A stretch of DNA of 64,000 nt from Elusimicrobia bacterium CG1_02_56_21 (GTDB taxonomy: Bacteria > Elusimicrobiota > Elusimicrobia > Elusimicrobiales > UBA9959), in contig MNUR01000032.1 in the NCBI GenBank assembly GCA_001871115.1, positions 1 through 64,000 of the forward strand, in the 5' to 3' direction. The notes under the pieces are model-generated. The model did not search any database, was not told the DNA's origin, and worked only from the letters and a program-made list of their open reading frames with translations. A program made the position numbers and the translations under genes. Below are positions 42,855 through 51,861 of this stretch, in pieces (the stretch's first letter is position 1; every line of letters starts with the position of its first letter).

Positions 42855-43754
42855 ATGAGCCTGGACCTTTACCAGCTTAAGACTTTTTTTACGGTAGCGC
42901 GGACGCTCAACTTCACCGAGGCGGCCAAAAGGCTGCATATCACCCAATCCGCGGTAAGCCACGCGGTGAAAAAACTGGAGAGCCGTGCGGGCGCGGAGCT
43001 ATTCAGCAGGGGCGGCGGCAAATTCTCGCTCTCCGAGGCCGGCCGAACCCTTTACCGGGCCTGTGAAACCGTTTTTTCCGAACTGGAGAAAGCGGAGGAG
43101 TCGATAGCCGGAGAGAAAAAGTCCGGTTCCATACGCCTGGGGGCCACTGTAGAGTTCGGAACCACGCTGTTGGTCAAATACCTGAAAGGATTTATAGAGA
43201 AAAACCCGGGAATACACATAGACTTCCTGTTCAAGCATGAGCTGCTCAGGCCGCTGCTGAACGACGAGCTTGATATCATTATAGACTGCAAAGACCACAA
43301 AGCGGAAGGAATAGTAAAAAAACCGCTGTTCCGGGAGGAATACGCCGTAATAGCGTCAGGAGAGTTCATCCGGAAGAATAAAATAGAAACCCCTTCCGGC
43401 CTTTCCGCCTGCAATGTTCTGTCGATGGATAAAGGTGGGTTGTGGTGGGGGAATTTTTTAAACGCGCTGCCTGCCGGCAAGAGACCTGAACTCAAATTCA
43501 TTACCCAGATCAACCATGTACGGGGAATAATCAACGCGGCTATAGAATCGCTGGGCGCGGGCTTTGTGCCGAAATACTGCGTCCTTAAGGAACTCAAAGC
43601 CGGGACGCTTAAAAATGTTTTCCCGCGCCTGGAGCTGCTGGAAGACCACTTCTCCGTTTACCAGAAGAGCAAGAGGTCTGGTTTGGAAAGGCACCGCCGC
43701 CTTATAGACTACCTGGCAAACATAAAATCCGCTCATTTAATCCGACCGGAATAG
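42855..43754 (+). CDS. LysR-family transcriptional regulator
   Basis: 299 residues, normal length. The N-terminal winged helix (LKTFFTVARTLNFTEAAKRL and ITQSAVSHAVKKLE) is typical. The effector domain follows from residue ~90. GAGGGGAAC before the ATG is the ribosome site. The autoregulatory palindrome lies directly upstream. The possible targets are the divergent porin/tup genes and the downstream P5C dehydrogenase, 85 bases away on the same strand. The effector is unknown. Confidence 0.92.
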   Translation: MSLDLYQLKTFFTVARTLNFTEAAKRLHITQSAVSHAVKKLESRAGAELFSRGGGKFSLSEAGRTLYRACETVFSELEKAEESIAGEKKSGSIRLGATVEFGTTLLVKYLKGFIEKNPGIHIDFLFKHELLRPLLNDELDIIIDCKDHKAEGIVKKPLFREEYAVIASGEFIRKNKIETPSGLSACNVLSMDKGGLWWGNFLNALPAGKRPELKFITQINHVRGIINAAIESLGAGFVPKYCVLKELKAGTLKNVFPRLELLEDHFSVYQKSKRSGLERHRRLIDYLANIKSAHLIRPE

Positions 43755-43839
43755 GATGAACCGGGCAAAACCGGGCGCGCGGCATATTTGATAATATTGT
43801 GATAAGCGGATTCATTGATTAGTGACAGGGGAGACTACC

Positions 43840-45474
43840 ATGGACACGGATTTACGCATACCCAGGCCGGAGAACGAAGCGGCGCTGAACTACGCCCCGG
43901 GCAGCCGGGAGCGCGGGGAACTTATCGCCAAACTGACTGAATTAAAAAGCCAGACATTCGATATCCCGCTCATAATAGGCGGGAAAGAACTGCGCACCGG
44001 TAAAACCTCTGACATTATTATCCCCCACGACAATAAGAAAAACCTGGGCAAATTTTACAAAGCCGGCGCTCCCGAAGCGCAGCTGGCCATAGACGCCTCC
44101 AACGCGGCCAAGGCGAGCTGGGAGCGCACCCCCTGGCGGGAACGGGCGGCAATATTCCGGAAGGCGGCTAAACTGCTGACAGGGCCCTGGCGCTCTACGC
44201 TGGTGGCCGCCACCATGCTCGGCCAGTCGAAGAACGTGCAGCAGTCCGAGGCGGACGCTGTCTGTGAACTGGCCGACCATTTCCGCTTTAACGCCTACTA
44301 CCTCGAGCGGCTCCAGACCCAGCAGCCCCCCTCCACAGCCGGGGAGAAGAACTCCCTGGAATACAGGGCCCTCGAGGGATTCATCTTCGCCCTGACGCCT
44401 TTTAATTTTACCAGCATAGCCGGAAACCTGCCCTCCGCCCCCGCTTTAATGGGCAATACTGTCCTCTGGAAGCCGGCTTCCGCGGCAGTGCTTTCCGCGT
44501 ATTATCTTATGAAGCTCTGGCAGGAAGCGGGCCTGCCTGACGGGGTTATCAATATGCTCCCCGGGCCGGTCGGCGAGATAGGAACCCACTCTATCGACAG
44601 CCCCGACTTTGCCGGCCTGCATTTTTCCGGCTCCACTCCTGTCTTCAACGGCTTCTGGACAGCTGTCTCCCGCAACCTTTATAAATACAAATGCTACCCC
44701 CGCCTGGTAGGCGAAACCGGCGGTAAAGGTTTCATCTTCGCCCATACCTCCTGCGAGCCGGAAGCGCTGAAAACCGCAATCATCAGGGGCGCCTACGAAT
44801 TTCAGGGGCAGAAGCGGGCTTCCGCCTCCCGGGCTTACATACCGCGCACTCTATGGGACAGGATAAAAGACGACCTTGTGGCGCAGATAGACGATATAAA
44901 GATGGGCTCCAGCGAGGATTTTTCCTGCTTTATGAACGCCGTAATAGACAAGGCTGCCTATGATAGAATAAAAGGCCATATCAGCCTGGCGAAAAAAGCT
45001 GCCGACGCAACCATGCTTTCCGGGGGCCGCTGCGACGAAACACAGGGATATTTCATAAGGCCCACGCTCATACAGACCTCGGACCCGCTTTTTAAAACGA
45101 TGCAGGAGGAGATTCTCGGCCCTGTGATGACCGTCTTCGTCTACGAAGACGATAAGTACGCGGAGACGCTTAAAATCTGTGACGACACTTCGCCCTACGG
45201 TCTTACCGGTTCTGTTTTTGCACTGGACAAGAGCGCGGTCAGCGAGGCCTCCGCAGTACTGGTCAACGCCGCAGGCAACTTTTACATAAACGACAAACCC
45301 ACCGGGGCTGTCATAAACCGCCAGCCTTTCGGCGGCCACAGGGCCTCCGGCACGAACGACAAGGTAGGCTGGCCGGACAATTTGCTGCGCTGGACCTCGG
45401 TCAGGGCGGTAAAAGAGAACCTGGCCCCGCCCACCAGCTATAAGTACCCGTTCATGGAAGAAAAGAAGCCTTAA
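43840..45474 (+). CDS. pruA: Delta-1-pyrroline-5-carboxylate dehydrogenase family protein lacking the catalytic Cys
   Basis: 544 residues from ATG 43840 (MDTDLRIPRPENEA), which has a GGGGAG ribosome site; a GTG six codons earlier is less likely. The length and motifs match the eukaryote/Bacteroidetes-type enzyme that oxidises glutamate semialdehyde to glutamate: FALTPFNFTSIAGNLPSAP, FSGSTPVFNGFW and GETGGKGFIFAH with the conserved Glu. The nucleophile motif, normally FQGQKCSAASR, reads FQGQKRASASR. The catalytic Cys is Arg, codon CGG at 44815-44817. Without it no thioester can form. The rest of the protein looks well kept, including TGANDKVG-like C-terminal features (GTNDKVGWPDNLLRW). It may have a new role or the base may be wrong. 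Confidence 0.9.
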   Translation: MDTDLRIPRPENEAALNYAPGSRERGELIAKLTELKSQTFDIPLIIGGKELRTGKTSDIIIPHDNKKNLGKFYKAGAPEAQLAIDASNAAKASWERTPWRERAAIFRKAAKLLTGPWRSTLVAATMLGQSKNVQQSEADAVCELADHFRFNAYYLERLQTQQPPSTAGEKNSLEYRALEGFIFALTPFNFTSIAGNLPSAPALMGNTVLWKPASAAVLSAYYLMKLWQEAGLPDGVINMLPGPVGEIGTHSIDSPDFAGLHFSGSTPVFNGFWTAVSRNLYKYKCYPRLVGETGGKGFIFAHTSCEPEALKTAIIRGAYEFQGQKRASASRAYIPRTLWDRIKDDLVAQIDDIKMGSSEDFSCFMNAVIDKAAYDRIKGHISLAKKAADATMLSGGRCDETQGYFIRPTLIQTSDPLFKTMQEEILGPVMTVFVYEDDKYAETLKICDDTSPYGLTGSVFALDKSAVSEASAVLVNAAGNFYINDKPTGAVINRQPFGGHRASGTNDKVGWPDNLLRWTSVRAVKENLAPPTSYKYPFMEEKKP

Positions 45475-45489
45475 ATACCAGCTTCCATA

Positions 45490-45522
45490 AAAAAGACCGG
45501 AGGAGCACCCTCCGGTCTTTTT
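45490..45522 (+). terminator. Terminator after the P5C dehydrogenase-like gene
   Basis: AAAAAGACCGGAGG pairs with CCTCCGGTCTTTTT, an almost ideal intrinsic terminator 16 bases after the stop codon. Confidence 0.9.
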
Positions 45523-45582
45523 ATTTCCAGACCGACCGCACTTGTCTTAAGCAGCCGGCACGGTACCGGACCTGAATAGAAC

Positions 45583-45618
45583 AAAAAAAAGAGCCCGGCT
45601 TTAAAGCCGGGCCCTTTT
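45583..45618 (-). terminator. Terminator after the trypsin-like gene
   Basis: On the minus strand GCCCGGCTT pairs with AAGCCGGGC and is followed by CTCTTTTTTTT. It lies just beyond the stop codon. Confidence 0.9.
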
Positions 45619-45633
45619 CAAAGCGCTGGGCGC

Positions 45634-46485
45634 TCACTTAACCTTGCTGTTTATCCACGGAAGGCCCACGCTGACCTTCGAGTAAACTCCGTACTTATTG
45701 GGGCGGGCGCAGCCGATGCCCCAGCTTACAATGCCCACGAGCTTCCTGGAGGAGCCGTAGCCCATCATCAGAGGGCCGCCGCTGTCTCCCTGGCAGGAAT
45801 CTTTGCCGCCTTCCTTGAAGCCGGCGCAGACCATGCTGTCGGTAACGTCGGGATAGGCGAGCAGGCAGTCTTCTTTGCTGACAAAAGGCACGGTGACCTT
45901 CATCAGGTTCTGGGCCAGGCTGCCGCTCTCGCTGGTGGTTCCCCAGCCGGCGGTTACGAAGTCGGTGCCGGCGCTTATTTCGGAGGAATTAAGGTTTATA
46001 GGCGAGAATTTAGACTCGCCTTCGAGGCGGACCAGGGCGAAATCATTCTCCATGGTATTGGTGTTCCAGTCGGGATGGATCATCGTCTCAGCGACGGTGA
46101 ATTTCTCCACGCCTACGGTGTCGGACTGGTTATGCAGGCCTATCGTCACACCCTTGAGATAACCGCCCTCGATGCAGTGAGCGGCAGTCAGCACCCAGTT
46201 TTTAGCTATCAGGGAGCCGCCGCAGAAATGGCTGCCCCAGGAGCTTCTGAGAGAAACGATGAAGGGGAACTCGCCTTTTGTCGCCTCTACGCCGCCAACT
46301 ATCTTCTCGGCGGCGAAGCGCTCGAAAGGATTTTCCGCCGCGGGCACGAGTGCTGGGCGGGCAGGGATTTCTATTGAAGTAATCGCGGGCAGCAGGCTGC
46401 TGCCGGTGTTATCAAAACTTACGTTCGCCGCATTGGCCGGGACCATGGATACTGCCATGACCAGCGCCGCTATCATCTTTATCAT
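45634..46485 (-). CDS. Eukaryote-like trypsin (S1A serine protease), secreted
   Basis: 283 residues. A signal peptide (~1-19) is followed by a ~40-residue propeptide. Activation should occur before IVGGVEATKGEFPF (about residue 61). The triad is complete: His in VLTAAHC (~102), Asp in ENDFALVRL (~150) and Ser in CQGDSGGP (~233). KDSCQGDSGGP has Asp at the bottom of the S1 pocket, giving Arg/Lys specificity. Paired Cys residues allow three disulfides as in animal trypsin. Such genes occur in predatory or host-associated bacteria; transfer is possible. AGGAG stands before ATG 46485. Confidence 0.95.
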   Translation of the reverse strand: MIKMIAALVMAVSMVPANAANVSFDNTGSSLLPAITSIEIPARPALVPAAENPFERFAAEKIVGGVEATKGEFPFIVSLRSSWGSHFCGGSLIAKNWVLTAAHCIEGGYLKGVTIGLHNQSDTVGVEKFTVAETMIHPDWNTNTMENDFALVRLEGESKFSPINLNSSEISAGTDFVTAGWGTTSESGSLAQNLMKVTVPFVSKEDCLLAYPDVTDSMVCAGFKEGGKDSCQGDSGGPLMMGYGSSRKLVGIVSWGIGCARPNKYGVYSKVSVGLPWINSKVK

Positions 46486-46768
46486 GCTAGACTCCTTGTC
46501 TATATACCGAAGCGTTAAACTACCTAAACGAATTGTGCAATATCAATTGAGCAATGTCAACTATAAATTTTCCCTTTGGACCTATCCGGCCCCGGGTCCT
46601 ACTGCCTATGCGGGCTACCTCGTCGTGAGATTTAAAAAAAGCGGCCCGGCTGCCGGTTCTATAAACCGGCCAAAGCGCGGGAACCGGGCTGTAAGCAGGC
46701 AAGTACCGTTTTAAACCGGCGGGAAAAGACAAAAAAGCTGAATGGCGGGGTTAGAGGAAATACAGCGG
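46486..46768. other. Intergenic region with direct repeats upstream of the trypsin gene
   Basis: On the minus strand two copies of ATTGC(T/A)CAATT stand about 15 bases apart before the trypsin gene, the first joined to a TTGACA. A TATATA box lies closer to the gene. The direct repeats could bind a regulator. Near 46645-46690 are GC-rich inverted segments (CCGGCTGCCGGTTCTATAAACCGGCC). No gene is seen. Confidence 0.4.
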
Positions 46769-47671
46769 TCAGACCAGGCTGAACAGCAAGCCGGCGGAGA
46801 AAGCGAAGGCTATCCACCACGCGGAATAGACCATCAGGCCGCGGCGGCCTATTAGCTTTTGCGACATTATAAGCGTGGGGATGCAGGTCCCGACCGAACC
46901 CAGCAGAAAAGCGAAGGTCGGACCCGGGCCGAGGCCGAGTTTCAGCAATGAAAGAGCCAGGGGGATCTCCTCTCCCTCGCAGACATAGAGGGGAACTCCA
47001 AGGAATACGGCGGCAATATAAGCCAGCGGCCCGGAGGAACCTATATGCCTCGTAATAACCCCGGGCGGCAGCAGGACGGTGAGAAGGCTGGCGATGGCCA
47101 TACCCAGCACAAAATATTTGCCCAGGTCCTTAAGTATATCTATGAACACCGGCCAGAATTTTTTAGGCCCGTCTTCAGCGCCGCTACCGGAACAGCCGCA
47201 GCCGGAACAGCACTTCCTCTCCGGCTCCGGGGCCGGAATATCCAGAAAACCCGGCCTGGAGCGCTCCAGCCAGAGGAAAATGGCTCCTATCATCAGGCCG
47301 CCAAAGAAAGCAGCCAGAGCCCGGGCAGCCGCGAATTTCCAGCCCAGCACGGCGAAGGTCAGGATCAGGGTCTGCGGACTGACCAGCGGAGAGGCCAGCA
47401 GGAAGCTTGTGACCGTGCCCAGGTCCGCGCCTTTCCGGCGCAGCCCGTCGGCCATAGGCATAGTGGCGCAGGAACAGCCGGGTATCACCATACCCAGCAA
47501 AGAGGCTTTGGCCATGGAAAGCCAGCCGCCCCTTAAATGCTTCAGCGCGAACTCCGGCTTGAGGAAAACGTCCAGGGCGGCGCCGAAAAGAGCCCCTCCC
47601 AGGAAATACGGGAGCACCATCCAGGTGAGGCTAAGGAATTCTTTAATAAAAGAGTGAATGTATCCCATCAT
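46769..47671 (-). CDS. Predicted metal-efflux permease (DUF318/SO_0444 type)
   Basis: 300 residues from ATG 47671 (MMGYIHSFIKEF). About eight membrane helices in two halves. Repeated family motifs are MVIPGCSCATMPMADGLRRKGA in the first half and YVCEGEEIPLALSLLKLG in the second. A cytoplasmic Cys-rich linker, CCSGCGCSG (about residue 155), is typical of the subgroup proposed to export copper or zinc; related permeases export organoarsenicals. The metal cannot be decided from sequence. No ArsR-type regulator lies next to it. Confidence 0.85.
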   Translation of the reverse strand: MMGYIHSFIKEFLSLTWMVLPYFLGGALFGAALDVFLKPEFALKHLRGGWLSMAKASLLGMVIPGCSCATMPMADGLRRKGADLGTVTSFLLASPLVSPQTLILTFAVLGWKFAAARALAAFFGGLMIGAIFLWLERSRPGFLDIPAPEPERKCCSGCGCSGSGAEDGPKKFWPVFIDILKDLGKYFVLGMAIASLLTVLLPPGVITRHIGSSGPLAYIAAVFLGVPLYVCEGEEIPLALSLLKLGLGPGPTFAFLLGSVGTCIPTLIMSQKLIGRRGLMVYSAWWIAFAFSAGLLFSLV

Positions 47672-47696
47672 ATATCCCGGCGGCTTTGACAAGAAA

Positions 47697-47722
47697 AAGG
47701 CCGGAGGCATACCCCCGGCCTT
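47697..47722 (-). terminator. Terminator after the decarboxylase gene
   Basis: Minus strand AAGGCCGGGGG pairs with CCTCCGGCCTT around a short loop, followed by TTTC. It lies about 20 bases beyond the decarboxylase stop codon. Confidence 0.8.
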
Positions 47723-47740
47723 AGTCAGCCCGTCCGCGCG

Positions 47741-48910
47741 CTACTTTTTTTTAGCGGAAGCGGGCTTTTTCAGGTTCGCATGCACCACCTTCGCGGGCGG
47801 AAAGCCGTTGAAGCTAGTGGAGGAAGCGTGGCTGTAAGCACCCATATTCTCGCTATAGAGCAGCTCTCCCAGCTTAAGGTCGGAAGGCAGGTTCTCCGAC
47901 ATAGAGATCACGTCCAGCGCGTCGCAGGTGGGCCCGAATACGCCGCAGATCTCCTCGCGGCCCTTGCGGAAAGACTTCATATGGCAGTGCTGGTGGTCGA
48001 AGATGATGCCGGAATAGGTATGATAAGCCCCGTCGTCTACATAATAGCAGGTTTTGCCGTCTCTTACCGCTTTTCCGTTGATCTTTACCACCGAAGTTCC
48101 GGCGGTGGCTATCATAAACCGGCCCGGCTCGGCCAATATCTCTATATGCGGGGGGAAAAGCCTGTTTATTTCGGCGTTTATCTTTTTGGCCAGAACCTGG
48201 AAAGGCTTGACCGAAGCGTCATAGGGGGCGGGGAAGCCTCCGCCGATGTCCAGCAAATTCATCCGGGTGTGGCCGCGCTCTTTAGCTTCTTTGAAAATAT
48301 CGGAGGCCCGGCTGATCGCCTGCACGAAGTTCTCGAAGTTGGTAGTCTGGCTGCCAACGTGGAAGCTCAGGCCTTCTACCCCGAGGCCGAGCTTCTCGGC
48401 GGCAAGAATCAGGTCCACGGCCTCGCCGGCGGCCGCTCCGAATTTGGAGGAGAGCTCCACCACGGCGCCGGTATTAGCCACCCTGATGCGCAGCACAAGG
48501 CCCGCGTGAGGGGCGTATTTCTTTATCTTATGCACTTCCTCTATATTGTCGTAAGTGACCAGCGGCCTGTAAGGGTCCAGCTGCTTAAGCGTCTCATTTG
48601 GCTTGATCGGGTTGGCGTAGATGATCTTGTCCCAGATCCAGTCCAGCCTTTTCTTGTCAGGCATATTCTTTATGTTCTCATGCACGATAAGAAACTCGGG
48701 CATGGAGGCCACGTCGAAGCTGGCGCCGGCGTCGAACAGCGTCTTGACGATCTCCGGAAGGGGCTCGGCCTTGACCGCGTAATAAGCCTGCACCCGCGGC
48801 AGGTACTTCTTGAACTGCGCGTAGTTGCGCCGTATTTCCTCGTGGTCTACCACGAAGAGAGGCGTGCCGTGCTTTACCGCCAGAGCCTGCAGCTGTTTTT
48901 TTGAGATCAC
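47741..48910 (-). CDS. Ornithine/lysine decarboxylase, alanine-racemase fold
   Basis: 389 residues from GTG 48910, supported by GGAGGA eight bases upstream. Fold III PLP enzyme. The PLP Lys is in YYAVKAEP (~46). HVGSQ, GGGFPAPYD and EPGRFM bind the cofactor phosphate. GPTCDALD (~325) has the Cys and Asp of the partner-subunit active site used by eukaryote-type ornithine decarboxylases. The product is putrescine (or cadaverine). The gene directly upstream encodes homospermidine synthase, which consumes putrescine, so ornithine is the likely substrate. The Lys-rich tail (PASAKKK) is unremarkable. Confidence 0.93.
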   Translation of the reverse strand: MISKKQLQALAVKHGTPLFVVDHEEIRRNYAQFKKYLPRVQAYYAVKAEPLPEIVKTLFDAGASFDVASMPEFLIVHENIKNMPDKKRLDWIWDKIIYANPIKPNETLKQLDPYRPLVTYDNIEEVHKIKKYAPHAGLVLRIRVANTGAVVELSSKFGAAAGEAVDLILAAEKLGLGVEGLSFHVGSQTTNFENFVQAISRASDIFKEAKERGHTRMNLLDIGGGFPAPYDASVKPFQVLAKKINAEINRLFPPHIEILAEPGRFMIATAGTSVVKINGKAVRDGKTCYYVDDGAYHTYSGIIFDHQHCHMKSFRKGREEICGVFGPTCDALDVISMSENLPSDLKLGELLYSENMGAYSHASSTSFNGFPPAKVVHANLKKPASAKKK

Positions 48911-48951
48911 TATTTTTGTCCTCCAATATGCCTGTCGGTCAATACGGCGGG

Positions 48952-50409
48952 TCAGTCCCCGTCCGTTATCAGGAAATTCTTGAACTGCCAGGGGTCCTTC
49001 CTGTCCACCGCGGGGTTATTATGCCCCTTGAAGGCGTTGGTATAATGCTTCAGCGGCGTCCAGTCTGACGGCGCGGAATGAAGTTTCCCCAGCCAGGGTT
49101 TGGCTATCTTGAGAATATATTCATGCGGCAGGTCGTCGGGCACATTGACGCCCTCTTCCGGGTTCTCCATCATCCACATCGCCGCGGAGATGACGCCGAT
49201 GGCCACCTGCACGGTGGTGGCGTTCTGGTGCGGGACCAGCTTGCGCGACTCTTCTATGCCGAGAATAGTGCCTGTCCACCAGGCATTATACTGGTGGCCC
49301 ATCAGCAGCGCGCCGAGTATGTCATAGCCGCTGGTAATCTCGTCGCCCAGTATGCGTGCCTTGTCCTGCAGCTTATAATCGTTGCCTCGCAGCTCGTTAA
49401 GCGAGGATATTGCCGCGTCGGCCGGGCAATAGGCGTAGTGGACGGTAGGGCGGTAGACGGCCTTGCCTTTCTTCCATACGGTCAGCTTGTCGGACAGGGT
49501 GAAAGCCTCTCCGTGGCGGACCACCATGCCGCGGATGCAGTAATTAGGGACCCAGGTGCAGACCCAGGTATTCATCCCCATGCGGGCCAGGCAGATCTGG
49601 TTCCTGGGCCCTTCTTTGTGCTGGTAGGCGAAAGGAGGAAGTTCCTTTTCATGAGTTCCCCAGCCCATCTCGGCGGTGGTAACGCCTTCCTCGCGGAAGC
49701 CTTCCACGCTCCAGGTATTCACGAATTCGTTTACCTGTTTGGGCTTATTGGTTATCTGGGTATCCCTTTCACTGACATGGATGACCTTTACGCCCAGTTC
49801 TTTGGAGAGCAGATTAAACGCGCGGTCGCTGATAAGCTGCCTGAGCGTCTCGGCCGCTTTCCCTTTTACCTTCTTTTCAGCCAGCAGGCGTTCGCCTATA
49901 TCGATCAGGCCCTTCTTGGCGAAATGAGAGATCAGCCCGGGATTCGCCCCGTGCTCTATTACCGCGGTCGGGCCGGGGGTCTTCCACTTGGCTATCATGC
50001 GGCGGAGGTTCATATGCCGCCAGTAAAGAGTTCTCTCGGTAGGATGCTTGTCCTCAGCGCCGGCGTAAGGGTCCCACACCTCGGTAGAAGTGTTGAGATA
50101 GCGCACCCCGTGGCCGCGGCACCACCGGAGTATCACGGCTGCGTCAATGTTCCACGCGAGGTCTATGAGCATGTCGCCGGGAGAAAGATATTTGCCGAGC
50201 AGCGAACCCAGGTTTTTCCTGGTGACCTGGGCGCGCACAAAATTCACGCCTTTGGCGGTCCAGGGCTTCATTTTCTTCCGGTAGTCCTCAAAATCCATGA
50301 CCGTAATGTTCTTGGCCGGAACTTTAACCAGTTTCAGCAATACGGGCAAAGCGCATTGAGCCACCGAGCCGTAGCCGATAAAAAGTATTTTATTGTTGAA
50401 GCCTAGCAT
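48952..50409 (-). CDS. hss: Homospermidine synthase
   Basis: 485 residues from ATG 50409 (MLGFNNKILFIGYG); GGAGG at eight-base spacing favours it over the two ATGs just upstream. The protein belongs to the saccharopine-dehydrogenase-like family that condenses two putrescines, with NAD, to sym-homospermidine. NAD site: LFIGYGSVAQCALPVL. Others: YLNTSTEVWDPYAG, IEHGANPGLISHFAKKGL, and the Trp-rich C-terminal part NAWWTGTILGIEES. With the decarboxylase 41 bases downstream it makes a complete two-step polyamine route. A terminator and dut lie upstream. Confidence 0.94.
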   Translation of the reverse strand: MLGFNNKILFIGYGSVAQCALPVLLKLVKVPAKNITVMDFEDYRKKMKPWTAKGVNFVRAQVTRKNLGSLLGKYLSPGDMLIDLAWNIDAAVILRWCRGHGVRYLNTSTEVWDPYAGAEDKHPTERTLYWRHMNLRRMIAKWKTPGPTAVIEHGANPGLISHFAKKGLIDIGERLLAEKKVKGKAAETLRQLISDRAFNLLSKELGVKVIHVSERDTQITNKPKQVNEFVNTWSVEGFREEGVTTAEMGWGTHEKELPPFAYQHKEGPRNQICLARMGMNTWVCTWVPNYCIRGMVVRHGEAFTLSDKLTVWKKGKAVYRPTVHYAYCPADAAISSLNELRGNDYKLQDKARILGDEITSGYDILGALLMGHQYNAWWTGTILGIEESRKLVPHQNATTVQVAIGVISAAMWMMENPEEGVNVPDDLPHEYILKIAKPWLGKLHSAPSDWTPLKHYTNAFKGHNNPAVDRKDPWQFKNFLITDGD

Positions 50410-50571
50410 AGTCATTACCTCCATGGAATAGCTTCCGCTTTGAACATTTCAGAATCTGTTCCTTCAGAAGCACTCCCCTTTAATTACTTGTTTATTAATA
50501 TAATAATACAAAAAACCGCGGTTATTTATAAAATTTTACTCAAATTTTTACTACGGGCTCAGGCCGCAAAT

Positions 50572-50601
50572 AAAAGACCCGGCACATTGGCCGGGTCTTT
50601 T
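50572..50601 (-). terminator. Terminator after dut
   Basis: AAAAGACCCGG pairs with CCGGGTCTTTT. A near-perfect symmetric intrinsic terminator that isolates dut from the homospermidine operon. Confidence 0.9.
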
Positions 50602-50617
50602 GCGGGGCAAGGCTCCC

Positions 50618-51061
50618 TCAATGCTTGCCGGTGCTGCCGTAGCCGCCTTCGCCGCGGGTGGTGCCGGCGAGCTCGGCCGCTTCCGTGAAAGCGGCGTATT
50701 CGACTTTATTAAAGACCATCTGCGCCACTTTTTCGCCTTTTTTTACTTCATAGGCGTTCTTGGGGTCGAGATTGATCAGGATGACGCCGACTTCGCCGCG
50801 GTAGGGAGCGTCCACGGTCCCGGGGGTATTGAGGACGGTGAGGCCGTGCTTGAGGGCGAGGCCGCTTTTGGGGCGGACCTGGCCTTCGTAGCCGTGCGGG
50901 ATGGCCATCTTAAGACCGGTGGGAATAAGAGCCCGCTCGCCGGGCTGCAGAACCCGGTCGATTGTCGAGAAAAGGTCTGCCCCGGAGTCGCCCTCATGGG
51001 CGTAGGCCGGGATTTTAGCGTCGCCGCCGAGTTTTTGCACCGCTATTTCAAGTTTAGTCAT
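50618..51061 (-). CDS. dut: dUTP diphosphatase
   Basis: 147 residues, trimeric dUTPase. All five family motifs are visible: AHEGDSGADLFS, RPKSGLALKHGL, NTPGTVDAPYRGEVGVILIN, GEKVAQMVF and the C-terminal Gly-rich arm TTRGEGGYGSTG. It hydrolyses dUTP to dUMP, which keeps uracil out of DNA and feeds thymidylate synthesis. It follows nrdG by four bases, so deoxynucleotide synthesis and clean-up are coupled. Confidence 0.98.
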   Translation of the reverse strand: MTKLEIAVQKLGGDAKIPAYAHEGDSGADLFSTIDRVLQPGERALIPTGLKMAIPHGYEGQVRPKSGLALKHGLTVLNTPGTVDAPYRGEVGVILINLDPKNAYEVKKGEKVAQMVFNKVEYAAFTEAAELAGTTRGEGGYGSTGKH

Positions 51062-51065
51062 CGGG

Positions 51066-51791
51066 TTAACCTCTTAGTTGGCAGTTTGGGAGATAATTCA
51101 AAACTTCCTCATGAATGTCCTGCAAAAGCTGCGGCGGCGTTTCCGGGAATACTTCCAGGCGCGGGTCGAGAAGGCCGTTTTTACGGGGGACGAACTTCTG
51201 CACGTAGTATTTATGGTCGGCTCTGCCGGTAACTTTGGCTATCAGCCGGGCCGCCGAGACCATCTCGGGAACGGTCAAAAAAGAAATATCTTCATCCCCC
51301 CTGACTACAGGCGCTACGGTGGTACGGTATTCATAATCGGGGAACCTGGCCACGGTAGCGATACTTTCCATCATTGCGGTTTCCGCGCCCGCATTACCTG
51401 AAAGACTGGGCCAAAGGAACTTGGGGCCTTTTATATCCATGGCTACATAATCCACCAGTTTATCCGAGAGGAGTTGAGCCAGGACCTGCGGATTGCTGCC
51501 ATTGGTGTCGAGCTTGACGGAGAAACATTCCGCCCGGAGCTTTTTGATAAAAGGGACCAGGCCCGGCTGGAGAGTAGGTTCACCGCCGCAGATAACTACG
51601 CCGTTGACCCAGTCTTTTACCGTAATCAGGTATTTAAGAAAGTCATCCTCGTTTATAGGCGCCGCGGTCCCGAGTATGGGCTTGGCATGGCAGTGCGGGC
51701 AGGTATAATTGCAGCCGGGCGCAAAAGCGACCGCCGCTATCTTTCCGGGATAGTCGATAAGATTAAAACCGAGCGCCGCGCCTATTTTCAT
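51066..51791 (-). CDS. nrdG: Anaerobic ribonucleotide reductase activating protein (radical SAM)
   Basis: 241 residues from ATG 51791 (MKIGAALGFNLIDYPGKIAA). The cluster motif is CNYTCPHCHA (CxxxCxxC) and GGEPTLQPGL binds SAM. This is the NrdG2-like subgroup that installs the glycyl radical on NrdD. It follows nrdD with a 121-base gap containing a partial dispersed repeat. The longer frame starting at 51857 was rejected because the extension runs into that repeat. Confidence 0.93.
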   Translation of the reverse strand: MKIGAALGFNLIDYPGKIAAVAFAPGCNYTCPHCHAKPILGTAAPINEDDFLKYLITVKDWVNGVVICGGEPTLQPGLVPFIKKLRAECFSVKLDTNGSNPQVLAQLLSDKLVDYVAMDIKGPKFLWPSLSGNAGAETAMMESIATVARFPDYEYRTTVAPVVRGDEDISFLTVPEMVSAARLIAKVTGRADHKYYVQKFVPRKNGLLDPRLEVFPETPPQLLQDIHEEVLNYLPNCQLRG

Positions 51792-51861
51792 ATCTTTATT
51801 AAAAACGCAGGATGCAAAGTCGGGGTCCTGCCGAGGGTATAGGTTTGTCGGGCACACGGTC

